A model generated the notes under the pieces. That model worked only from the letters and a program-made list of their open reading frames with translations, was not told where the DNA came from and did no database searches. A stretch of DNA of 64,000 nt, taken from Planctomycetaceae bacterium. GTDB taxonomy: Bacteria; Planctomycetota; Planctomycetia; Pirellulales; Thermoguttaceae. Of this stretch, positions 30,459-38,924 are shown one piece after another (positions within the stretch are counted from its first letter, which is position 1; each line of letters opens with the position of its first letter). The stretch spans positions 1-64,000 of the forward strand of contig JAAYAY010000060.1 of NCBI GenBank assembly GCA_012719125.1, in the 5' to 3' direction. The position numbers and the translations under genes are program-made.

Positions 30459-31250
30459 ATGACCGCACTTCGTGTAGCCATTCATGGAGCCGCCGGGCGC
30501 ATGGGGCGCCGACTGGTGGCGCTGACGATCGCCGATCCGGACTTGCAGCTTGTGTCTGCCATCGACGTGCCGAATCATCCGGAGCTGGGCAGCGACGCCG
30601 GGTTGCTCGCCGGGGCGCGGCCGGCCGGTGTCGAGCTTTCACCGCGTCTGGCAACCGAAGCCGACGCCCTGATCGACTTCTCGCTCCCCGAAGCCACCGA
30701 TTCCGTTCTCCAGATGTGCCTCGAGGCCAAAGTCCCGCTGGTGTGCGCCACCACGGGCTTAAGCGAGCAGCAGGATTCCCGGTTGAGGGCCGCGGCAGAG
30801 ACCATCCCGATCCTCCGTTCGCCCAACATGAGCATGGCGGTTAACTTGACCATGAAGCTTTCGGAAGTAGCCGCCCGGGCGCTCAAGGACCAGGACACCG
30901 ATGTCGAGATTCTCGAACGCCATCACCGCTTCAAGGAGGACTCTCCCAGCGGCACGGCTCTCAAGTTCGGCCAGATCATCGCCGACATTATGGGACAGTC
31001 GAAGCACGTCCACGGCCGCGAAGGTCGGATCGGAGCACGCCCCCACGGCGAAATCGGCTATCATGCCGTTCGCGTCGGCGATAACCCGGGCGAACACACG
31101 ATCGTGTTCGCCATGCTCGGCGAAATGGTCGAGATGACCGTTCGGGCAACGAGCCGGGATTGCTATGCTCTGGGCGCCCTCGCCGCCGCCAAGTTTCTCG
31201 CCGGCAAGGAACCCGGGCTGTACAGCATGGAAGACGTCTTGGGACTGTGA
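30459..31250 (+). CDS. dapB: 4-hydroxy-tetrahydrodipicolinate reductase
   Basis: The 263-residue product catalyses the NAD(P)H-dependent step of lysine and diaminopimelate synthesis. It has the Rossmann motif AIHGAAGRMGRRL at the start, the substrate loop in ILERHHRFKEDSPSGTA with the catalytic His pair and Lys, and GEHTIVFAMLGE. The ATG at 30459 has AGGAGA eight bases upstream. Diaminopimelate would point to peptidoglycan synthesis, which planctomycetes now are known to have. Its TGA overlaps the following membrane-subunit gene by one base, an unexpected link between amino-acid synthesis and respiration. Confidence 0.95.
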   Translation: MTALRVAIHGAAGRMGRRLVALTIADPDLQLVSAIDVPNHPELGSDAGLLAGARPAGVELSPRLATEADALIDFSLPEATDSVLQMCLEAKVPLVCATTGLSEQQDSRLRAAAETIPILRSPNMSMAVNLTMKLSEVAARALKDQDTDVEILERHHRFKEDSPSGTALKFGQIIADIMGQSKHVHGREGRIGARPHGEIGYHAVRVGDNPGEHTIVFAMLGEMVEMTVRATSRDCYALGALAAAKFLAGKEPGLYSMEDVLGL

Positions 31251-32560
31251 TGTGGGACACGCACGATTTCCTCGCGACCGTCGCTCAACCCATCGGCTGG
31301 TTGTATGCCGTCGCCGCGGGGCTTGACTTGATCGCCGCGGGGCGAGCCGTGCGCAAGCATCCCGGCAAGGCCGCGGCCTGGGCGATGTTTGCCGCCGCCT
31401 TCGTCTGGGAGGCGGCACGGTCGTTTGCCGGGCATCCGCCGCTGCTTCCCACCTGGTTCAAGGCCGCGGTCGACGCGGCTTTGGGGCCCGTCACCTTCAC
31501 CCTGGGTTCCTTCGCGCTGCTGGCCGTCCTGTTCGCCGGCCGCGAGTTCTTCGTGCGGACGGCCGTGGCCTGGACGGCGCTGAATCTCTCGCTCGCCCTC
31601 TTCTGCCTGTCGCTCACGGACCCGAATTTTGCCGCGATTGTCGCCAAGGGCGACAACGTGCCGATCGTGGCGATGGTGTTCCTGCTGGGGTACTTCACCT
31701 GGCTGGGGGCCAGGCAAGCCGTCGAAAACGACCGCCGAAACGCCCGAGGGCTCCCACCTGCCGAAAAGGAACTTGGCAGTCCGGTGCTCGTTTGGCCCGA
31801 TCTGGTCTACATCGAGCTGATCTGCATGGTGCTGGTGACCGCCGGCCTGATTGCCTGGTCGCTGCTGGTGCGGGCCCCTCTGGAGGAGCCGGCCAACCCC
31901 GTAGTCACCCCCAATCCGGCCAAGGCTCCCTGGTATTTCCTGGGCCTGCAGGAAATGCTGGTCTTCTTCGACGCTTCGATCGCCGGCGTTCTCTTCCCCT
32001 GCCTGATCATTCTCGGCCTGTGTGCCATTCCCTACCTCGACGTCAATCCGCGAGGCAACGGCTACTACACGATCGCCGAACGGAAGTTCGCTTACCTGGT
32101 TTTCCAGTTCGGCTTCCTGCAACTGTGGATTTTCCTGATCCTCGTCGGCACGTTCCTTCGCGGTCCGGGCTGGGCCTTCTTCGGGCCCTTTGAACCTCAC
32201 GATCCCTCCAAGGTCGAGGCCCTCAGCAATATCAGCCTCTCTCGCTGCGTCTGGGACCTCTGGCTCGGCGTGGGCATGCCGAGGCCCGATCCGGCAACGG
32301 GGTTCCCCGGGCAACTGGCCACCGTGGTCTGGCGGGAAAGTGTGGGTTTGACAATCCTCGTGCTCTATTTCGTTGGTCTTCCCGCGATTCTGGCCCGCAC
32401 ATGGCTCGCCTCCTATCGTCTGGCGATGGGACGGACTCGCTATTGGATCATGATTCTGCTTCTCCTGATGATGCTGATGCTCCCGATCAAGATGTTCCTG
32501 CGTTGGACCTTCGGCCTCAGTTTCCTCGTCAGTATCCCCGAGTATTCGTTGAACTTCTAG
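31250..32560 (+). CDS. Cytochrome b C-terminal-domain-like membrane subunit
   Basis: The 436-residue membrane protein has about nine or ten hydrophobic segments. Its middle part (about residues 220-300) matches the C-terminal half of cytochrome b or subunit IV: NPAKAPWYFLGLQEML stands in the place of the Qo-site PEWY segment, and CAIPYLDVNP follows. None of the four haem-b-ligating histidines of the N-terminal half is present, and the first 200 residues are a different four- to five-helix region. It probably pairs with a separate haem-b subunit encoded elsewhere. The ATG overlaps the dapB stop. It opens the electron-transfer block and is followed by the PDZ-octahaem cytochrome. Confidence 0.75.
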   Translation: MWDTHDFLATVAQPIGWLYAVAAGLDLIAAGRAVRKHPGKAAAWAMFAAAFVWEAARSFAGHPPLLPTWFKAAVDAALGPVTFTLGSFALLAVLFAGREFFVRTAVAWTALNLSLALFCLSLTDPNFAAIVAKGDNVPIVAMVFLLGYFTWLGARQAVENDRRNARGLPPAEKELGSPVLVWPDLVYIELICMVLVTAGLIAWSLLVRAPLEEPANPVVTPNPAKAPWYFLGLQEMLVFFDASIAGVLFPCLIILGLCAIPYLDVNPRGNGYYTIAERKFAYLVFQFGFLQLWIFLILVGTFLRGPGWAFFGPFEPHDPSKVEALSNISLSRCVWDLWLGVGMPRPDPATGFPGQLATVVWRESVGLTILVLYFVGLPAILARTWLASYRLAMGRTRYWIMILLLLMMLMLPIKMFLRWTFGLSFLVSIPEYSLNF

Positions 32561-32585
32561 ATACAGTTTGTTGCGTCCAGTGTCG

Positions 32586-32627
32586 TTGTTCGCTCCGCGA
32601 ACAAGCGTCTTTTCGCGAAGCGAAAAG
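32586..32627. other. Two adjacent perfect hairpins
   Basis: TTGTTCGC-TCC-GCGAACAA (32586-32604) and CTTTTCGC-GAA-GCGAAAAG (32609-32627) lie in the 98-nt gap between the membrane subunit and the octahaem cytochrome gene. Both have 8-bp perfect stems and 3-nt loops. They resemble REP-like or mRNA-processing elements that could set different expression levels for the two genes. Confidence 0.7.
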
Positions 32628-32658
32628 CGACTATCCCCGGCTTCCGACGATTTCTCCT

Positions 32659-35600
32659 ATGCGATCTTCCGACGACACCCACTACGACATCAACCGGCTT
32701 CACGTCGTGTTTGCGGTCTCTGCCGCAGTGTTGGCGGCGGTGACTGTCTGGATGTTCGTGGTAGACCATCACCGTCCATGGAAGGAGTACCAGCGAGTCT
32801 ATCGCGATCGGGTAGAACCCTGGCTGGCCGAATCTCGCCTGGCCCAGCGTGAGACGGCCGCCTTCGCCGAAGAGGAGGCCGCATTGCGGGCGACGTTGAG
32901 GGAAGCCGCGGCCGCGATTCCGCCCGCCGAGCCGGTGGAGCAATTCTCCGCCTTGGCCCGCGATGGGGGAGACCGCGCCGGAGCCGCCGCAGTGGAGAAG
33001 GCCTACACGGCGCTGCTGGCAACCCCCTCGCAGCAGCGAGGCCAGCAGCTTTTCGACGCGATTCGAGCGGTCGTGGAACGGTTTGAGCAACAGGGCAACG
33101 AGTTGGATCGGCGACGCCGCGTCTTCCGGTCGCAGTTCAACGAGGCTCGCGGTCAGTACGAGACGGCTGCGGGGCGGGGTGCTCCCCCCGAAGAACTCGC
33201 GAGACTCCAGGAAGTTACTGCAGCGATTCAGCAGAAGATCGACGCGATCAGCAGTGAGATCGAGGCCGCGGAGTCGGTTCGCCGGCAACTCGTCGACCAA
33301 CTTGCGTCGATCACTGCGAGGGAAGACGCCGCTCGAAAGGTCCTGGAGACCCATTTGGCGCAGGTCCAACAGTTCCGCAGGTCGTTGGCCGGCCACCCCG
33401 ACCCGACGGCCGCGGAGATTTCGCGGCTGCCCTTCGTCGACGGCCTGGGACGCACGTTGGCCGTCGAACAGATCTGGCTCCCGGACTTGACGATCGACTA
33501 CAACTTCCGCCGTGTTGCCCGCTTCGATCGTTGCATCACTTGCCACCAGGGCATCGACCAGGTTGAACCGGGAACGCCCGCTCGACCTGCCATCCCCCAA
33601 ATGGAGCAACTTACTCTGGAACTGGCGACTCCCGAGGCACCCCCGGAGGAATCGGAACTGACGATCGAGTCGCTCTACGGTCTGACCTTGGCGTCGCGTG
33701 GAATTCTCATCGACGCACAGCCAACCGTGTCGGTCGTGGAACCCGAATCGGCCGCCGCCTGGGCTGGACTGTACGCGGGAGACGCCATTCTTAAAATCGA
33801 CGGCACGCCGGTGACAGACCGCGACGACGCCGCCGAGCGGCTCACCAGTCCGCCGACCTGGGGTGAGCCTCTTCGGCTCGAGATTCGGCGCGGCCTCCCT
33901 CAACCCTATTGTGGCCACCCGCGGCTCGATCTATTCGTCGGTTCGAAGAGTCCGCACCCGGTCGCCGAGTATGGATGCACCATCTGTCATGCAGGGCAGG
34001 GGAGTGCCACCGACTTCACCTTCGCCTCACACACTCCGAATGGCCCGGAGGATCGCAAGCGTTGGGGTCAAGACCACGATTGGCAGGCCAACGAACACTG
34101 GGACTTTCCCATGTTGGCCCGACGTTTCCTGGAAAGCAGTTGCCTCCAGTGCCACTATGATGTGACCGACCTGGAACCGAGCAAGCGGTATCCTGATCCG
34201 CCCGCGCCGAAATTGCTGGCGGGCTATCACCTGATCCGGCAGAACGGCTGCTTCGGTTGCCACCAGATCAGCGGGTTCGATCCTTCTGGCAAACCGATCG
34301 GCCCCGATCTGCGTTTGGAGCCGCTGGCGGCAGAAGTTGCGGGGCAAGGGAACGCTGCGCGAAATCCGCTCGAACCTGCAACCGGCACCATGCTCAGGGT
34401 CGGCCCCAGCCTGCGGCATGCCATAGAGCGTTTCGACAAGGCCGCGATCGATCGCTGGATCGCCGATCCGAAGAGCATTCGGCCGCGCACGCGGATGCCT
34501 CGCTTCTTCGGGTTGCACGAGCATCTTCAGGGGAAGGAACTCGAACGCGCGAAGCGATTCGAGGCGGTTGAAGTCGAAGCCGTCCGCAACTACCTGCAGG
34601 CGGCGTCCCAGCCACTGGATCTTCTGCCCGCCCCCTTGGAAGTCACCGAGGCGCCGTCGGCCGAGCGAGGCAAGACGCTGTTCGTTGAGCAGGGCTGTGT
34701 CGCCTGCCATCGTCACGAGGACGTGCCGGAAGGACAGTCGGTCGTGGGCCCGGACCTGACGGGTTTGGGGGTCATGATCACGACCGAGACGGGACGTGCC
34801 TGGTTGACTAGTTGGATACGAGATCCTGCCCGCCATTCTCCTCGCACCCCCATGCCCAGTTTGCTGCTTGAGCCCAAGTCGCTGGGGAGCAACGCCGCGG
34901 ACGGACGCCCGCGAATGAGCGACCCGGCGGCTGACCTGGCCGCCTATCTACTGGAGTCGAAAGGCACGACTCTGGAGCCTTCGCCACCAATCCATGAGGC
35001 GGATCTGGACAACCTTGCCCGCACCCATCTGATCCGGCAATTCTCCGCGGCCCGGACTGAGGAGATCCTGGCAGGCGGAATCTCCGCGGAAATGGCGGCG
35101 GGAGACCTTGGCGATGCCGCGGAGCTGCTGGCCCCGATCAGCCGGGAGAAAAAGCTCCGCTACGTCGGCAAGCGTACCGTCCGAAAGCGAGGCTGCTTCG
35201 GCTGCCACGACATCCCGGGTCTTGAGGACGCCCAGCAGATCGGGCCCGCCCTGACAGACTGGGGCCGCAAACAGGAATCGCTGCTCGCCTTCGAGCAGGT
35301 CGAAGGCTTTCTCGACAAGAATCCGCCAACCGAAGCGGACGGCACCCCCGAAGACCGTGCGTTCTATCGAGAGGCGATCGACGCGGGGCGCCGAGAGGGT
35401 TTTCTGTGGCAGAAACTCCGCCAGCCCCGGAGTTTCGATTTTCACAAGACCGAACACAAGGGCTACAACGAGCAACTCACCATGGGGTTGTTTTCGTTCA
35501 CACCCGACGAGCGTGAGCAGATCATGACCTTTGTGCTCGGGCTGGTCGCCGATCCGCCGAGCGGGCGTTACGTTCGTTCCCCCGACCCACCTGCGAAAGC

Positions 35601-36705
35601 AATCGCCGAGGGGCGCAAGGTGCTCGATCAGTACGGCTGCGCCGAATGCCACACCATGCGTATGCCTCGATGGCGGTTCCGCTACAACCCGCAACAGTGG
35701 GACGGCCCCAGCCCACCCGAGACGTTCGATTTCGTCCGGCCGCACTTCTCGGCAGAGGCCGTGGCCGAGTCGCTCGTCCGAGACCGGACCGGTTGGGGGC
35801 AGGCGGAAATCGTCGGCCGGCCGCTGATCGACCCGTCGGGCGAAACCATCCTGGACGAGGACGACGACGGCAATCCGGTCTTCGTTTTCTCATTGTGGGA
35901 ACCGGCCCTGATCAACGGCGAGGCGTGGCAGGTGGGCGGCGCCCAGGTTCCGATCTCCGAACCGCACATCCTGCAGCAGCACCCCCCTTGGGGCGGAGCG
36001 TTTGCCCAGTTGTTGTTTCCTTATGCAACCGATCAGTCGGGCACGGCCTGGCTCGAAGCTTGGGGAATGGTACCCCCGGCGTTGCCTCATGAAGGTTCGC
36101 AGGTGCAGCCCAATTGGCTGTACAACTACCTGCTCAATCCGACGGTGATTCGTCCTTCCGTTCTGTTGCGGATGCCGCGATACGATCTGTCGCCGGCCGA
36201 AGCCTCCGCGCTCGTCGAGTACTTCGCGGCGGCGTCCGACGCAGCGTTTCCATTCACCCCTGCACCGCAAACTCAAACCCCTCCGATCTCGAATCACGCC
36301 CGGGCGGCACGGATGGACCAAGCCATGCGTCTGGTGACCGACAAGAAGACCTACTGCGCCAAGTGTCACCTGATCGGCGATTACGATCCCGGCGGTGAAA
36401 CCCAGACGATTTTCGCCCCAAATCTGGCGGAGGTCGGCCGTCGCATTCGGCCGGAGTATCTGCGACGGTGGCTGGCCGACCCGAAGTCGATCCTGCCCTA
36501 CACAGGGATGCCGGTGAACTTTCCGCCCGCGGGACCGCCCATGGGCCAGGATCTCCTTCCCGGCGACAGCCGGCAACAACTCGACGCCGTCGCCGATCTG
36601 CTGCTGCAGTACGACGCCTATCTCCAGAAACGAACCTCGATCCGCGCGATGGTCGACGGCGCAAGAAACGAATCGGGCAATCCGCCGGGTGCGGCGCAGG
36701 AGTAG
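32659..36705 (+). CDS. PDZ-domain octahaem c-type cytochrome
   Basis: The 1348-residue product has one N-terminal membrane anchor (about residues 15-37, HVVFAVSAAVLAAVTVWMFV) followed by DHHRPWKEYQ and a long coiled coil (about 55-235). Eight CXXCH haem sites start at C292, C440, C495, C531, C680, C846, C994 and C1233, with sequences CITCH, CTICH, CLQCH, CFGCH, CVACH, CFGCH, CAECH and CAKCH. A PDZ domain (about 335-410) with VEPESAAAWAGLYAGDAIL lies between the first and second. The C-terminal part consists of several cytochrome-c-like folds. It is anchored on the periplasmic side and probably takes electrons from the adjacent cytochrome b-like subunit. The ATG at 32659 is the first plausible start. 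Confidence 0.85.
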   Translation: MRSSDDTHYDINRLHVVFAVSAAVLAAVTVWMFVVDHHRPWKEYQRVYRDRVEPWLAESRLAQRETAAFAEEEAALRATLREAAAAIPPAEPVEQFSALARDGGDRAGAAAVEKAYTALLATPSQQRGQQLFDAIRAVVERFEQQGNELDRRRRVFRSQFNEARGQYETAAGRGAPPEELARLQEVTAAIQQKIDAISSEIEAAESVRRQLVDQLASITAREDAARKVLETHLAQVQQFRRSLAGHPDPTAAEISRLPFVDGLGRTLAVEQIWLPDLTIDYNFRRVARFDRCITCHQGIDQVEPGTPARPAIPQMEQLTLELATPEAPPEESELTIESLYGLTLASRGILIDAQPTVSVVEPESAAAWAGLYAGDAILKIDGTPVTDRDDAAERLTSPPTWGEPLRLEIRRGLPQPYCGHPRLDLFVGSKSPHPVAEYGCTICHAGQGSATDFTFASHTPNGPEDRKRWGQDHDWQANEHWDFPMLARRFLESSCLQCHYDVTDLEPSKRYPDPPAPKLLAGYHLIRQNGCFGCHQISGFDPSGKPIGPDLRLEPLAAEVAGQGNAARNPLEPATGTMLRVGPSLRHAIERFDKAAIDRWIADPKSIRPRTRMPRFFGLHEHLQGKELERAKRFEAVEVEAVRNYLQAASQPLDLLPAPLEVTEAPSAERGKTLFVEQGCVACHRHEDVPEGQSVVGPDLTGLGVMITTETGRAWLTSWIRDPARHSPRTPMPSLLLEPKSLGSNAADGRPRMSDPAADLAAYLLESKGTTLEPSPPIHEADLDNLARTHLIRQFSAARTEEILAGGISAEMAAGDLGDAAELLAPISREKKLRYVGKRTVRKRGCFGCHDIPGLEDAQQIGPALTDWGRKQESLLAFEQVEGFLDKNPPTEADGTPEDRAFYREAIDAGRREGFLWQKLRQPRSFDFHKTEHKGYNEQLTMGLFSFTPDEREQIMTFVLGLVADPPSGRYVRSPDPPAKAIAEGRKVLDQYGCAECHTMRMPRWRFRYNPQQWDGPSPPETFDFVRPHFSAEAVAESLVRDRTGWGQAEIVGRPLIDPSGETILDEDDDGNPVFVFSLWEPALINGEAWQVGGAQVPISEPHILQQHPPWGGAFAQLLFPYATDQSGTAWLEAWGMVPPALPHEGSQVQPNWLYNYLLNPTVIRPSVLLRMPRYDLSPAEASALVEYFAAASDAAFPFTPAPQTQTPPISNHARAARMDQAMRLVTDKKTYCAKCHLIGDYDPGGETQTIFAPNLAEVGRRIRPEYLRRWLADPKSILPYTGMPVNFPPAGPPMGQDLLPGDSRQQLDAVADLLLQYDAYLQKRTSIRAMVDGARNESGNPPGAAQE

Positions 36706-36834
36706 TTCCGGCGGACTAGACGATCCTGGCCCGATTGCTGGGCTGTGCGGTGGTGTTCCCCCGTGAGCAGGCATATACTTAATGTTCTTGACCCTGGCTG
36801 GCAGGTAATCGGATCGGAAAAGGACATTGAAACC

Positions 36835-37623
36835 ATGGGCAATATCAATCGACGACAGTTCGTGGCCGGATCGGCCGCGGCCGCTGGAGCGATGGCATCG
36901 GCAATGGCGATGCCGCGGACCGCACGTGGCGCCGACGACGCCTGGGGAGATCTCAAGGGCAGACTCGTCTACGACGGCGAGGCCCCCGAACGAAAGAAGC
37001 TGGTCGTTGACAAGGACGTCGAGTGTTGCGGCAAGTTCGACATCCGCGACGAGTCCCTGATGGTCGGGGAAGACGGAGGGCTGCAGAACGTCTACATCTA
37101 CGTGCGTACCAAGGATGTCGCCGTGTGCCCCGACCTGGAAAAGAGCTGCAAAGAGCAGGTGCTCCTCGATAATCGCGACTGCATCTTCATGCCTCACTGC
37201 ATGTCCATTTGGGCCTCGAAGCAGAAATACTACATCGTCAATTCCGACCCGGTCGCACAAAACGTCGCTTTTACCCCGCTGCTCGACACACCGGCTAACA
37301 TCATTCTCCCTGTCGGAGGGGATGCGACCTGGCACTTCAAACGTGCTCAGAGGGCGCCCGTGCCCATTGCCTGCAACTACCATCCCTGGGAAAGCGCCTA
37401 CGTTCTGCCGCTCGATCATCCCTATGTGGCCATCACGGGCAAGGACGGTTCCTTCACGATCCCCAAGTTGCCCGTGGGCGAACTCGAGTTCCAGATTTGG
37501 CATGAACGCGTCACCTACCTCGACACCAAAGACTGGCCGAAGGGACGCATGAAGATGAAGCTCCAAGCCGGCGTCAACGACTTGGGCATTATCAAAATCC
37601 CGCCTTCGGCCCTTGAGAAATAG
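36835..37623 (+). CDS. Tat-exported cupredoxin-like protein
   Basis: The 262-residue product starts MGNINRRQFVAGSAAAAGAM, a twin-arginine signal, so it is exported folded. The body has strands like GRLVYDGEAPERKKL at its start and the segment CNYHPWESAYVLPLDHPYV late on. That matches the metal-site hairpin of cupredoxin-like proteins (usually CDVHPWMxAY with Cys, His and Met ligands), but the Met position is Glu here. A final small beta-sandwich region (GKDGSFTIPKLPVGELEFQI) follows. It lies in the electron-transfer block, 129 nt after the octahaem gene and 21 nt before the dihaem cytochrome gene. It may be a small electron carrier or a copper-binding assembly factor. Confidence 0.65.
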   Translation: MGNINRRQFVAGSAAAAGAMASAMAMPRTARGADDAWGDLKGRLVYDGEAPERKKLVVDKDVECCGKFDIRDESLMVGEDGGLQNVYIYVRTKDVAVCPDLEKSCKEQVLLDNRDCIFMPHCMSIWASKQKYYIVNSDPVAQNVAFTPLLDTPANIILPVGGDATWHFKRAQRAPVPIACNYHPWESAYVLPLDHPYVAITGKDGSFTIPKLPVGELEFQIWHERVTYLDTKDWPKGRMKMKLQAGVNDLGIIKIPPSALEK

Positions 37624-37644
37624 CACCCCCTTCCGCTCTGCCCT

Positions 37645-38838
37645 GTGATTTCTTCGGATACTGATCTCGCACCAGGGAATCCCCGCCAAGGAGTACGTCC
37701 GCTCGCCGCGATCCTCCTGATCCAGCGGGCGGTTATTGTCGTTGCTGCGCTGTTTCTATCCGGGTGCACGGGCGCTGAATCGCCCTCTTTTCGCATCAAT
37801 CTGGAAGGGCGTCATCCGGCCGAAATCTCCGACAATCAACGCGACGCGATCGCGGAAACCATGGAAGAGTTCTTCGGCACGCCGGACGAACCTCGACTGC
37901 CCGACGGCACCGGGCTGAACCTGAAGCTGATCGAGACGGCCGCGGGACCGGTGGCCGGGAATGCCGACGGCACCGAGCAAGGGCTCTTTCGCCAGCACTG
38001 CGCCGCTTGCCACGGCATCACGGGTGACGGTGCCGGGGCGATGGCGACGACGTTCGATCCCTACCCCCGCGATTTCCGCCGGGGCACTTTCAAGTACACG
38101 ACGACTCGAGCCGACGCCAAGCCCCTGCGGAGCGACCTGCGGCGCACTCTGCTGCGGGGAATCCCCGGAACCGGCATGCCGTCTTTCGCCGAATTGCCCC
38201 CGGAACAACTCGACGCGCTGGTTGAATACGTGATCTACTTGAGCCTCCGCGGCGAAACCGAACAGTACCTGGTCCAACTCGTCGTCGATGAGGGCGAGTA
38301 CCTGCCCCTGGGAGTTGACGCCAAGGAGATGGTACTGGAAGACGCCGTGCTTTGGGTCGCCGAGCAGTGGGCGGTCGTGGAGCAGAATCCGCAGGAGTAT
38401 GTCGTTCCGGTACCACCGCGTCCCGTCTGCGGCTCCGACGCCGAGCGTGCCGCGTCGATCGCCCGAGGCAAGGAGCTTTACGCCAGCAAGGATGCCCAAT
38501 GCGCCCAGTGCCACGGCCCTACCGGCGCCGGCGACGGCGAGGACGAACGCATCTATGACGATTGGAATAAGCCCAAGAAGGGGGTCACGCCGGAACAGAC
38601 GGCCAAGCTTGCCCGACTCTATACGTTGCCTCTGCAGAGACTCCGCGCCCGCGACTTCCGCGACGGGGCCTTCCACGGAGGGAGCAGTCCGGAAGACCTC
38701 TATCGTCGCATCCATATCGGCATCAAGGGCACGCCCATGCCTGCCGCCGGTCCGCAACCCGGCGCGAAAGGAGTTTTCACGCCCGAAGATATCTGGGACG
38801 TCGTCAACTACATTCTCTCCCTCTCCGGTGAGAAGTGA
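37645..38838 (+). CDS. Dihaem cytochrome c lipoprotein
   Basis: The 397-residue product has a hydrophobic segment ending in the lipobox LFLSGC at about residue 41, so it is a membrane-anchored lipoprotein. Two cytochrome c domains follow, with haem sites CAACH at C119 and CAQCH at C286. Likely axial methionines lie in PGTGMPSF and KGTPMPAA. The first domain resembles class I cytochromes associated with oxidases. The start is a GTG at 37645 without a clear ribosome site, but no later in-frame start leaves the lipobox intact. It probably shuttles electrons from the octahaem complex to an oxidase. Confidence 0.82.
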   Translation: MISSDTDLAPGNPRQGVRPLAAILLIQRAVIVVAALFLSGCTGAESPSFRINLEGRHPAEISDNQRDAIAETMEEFFGTPDEPRLPDGTGLNLKLIETAAGPVAGNADGTEQGLFRQHCAACHGITGDGAGAMATTFDPYPRDFRRGTFKYTTTRADAKPLRSDLRRTLLRGIPGTGMPSFAELPPEQLDALVEYVIYLSLRGETEQYLVQLVVDEGEYLPLGVDAKEMVLEDAVLWVAEQWAVVEQNPQEYVVPVPPRPVCGSDAERAASIARGKELYASKDAQCAQCHGPTGAGDGEDERIYDDWNKPKKGVTPEQTAKLARLYTLPLQRLRARDFRDGAFHGGSSPEDLYRRIHIGIKGTPMPAAGPQPGAKGVFTPEDIWDVVNYILSLSGEK

Positions 38839-38924
38839 CTTGCGGGAAGTCGGATGGCCCGACTCAACCGCCAATGGAAACAGGAAGACCACTTAGCCGA
38901 CTCCGCCACGTTCAGCGCCGCACC

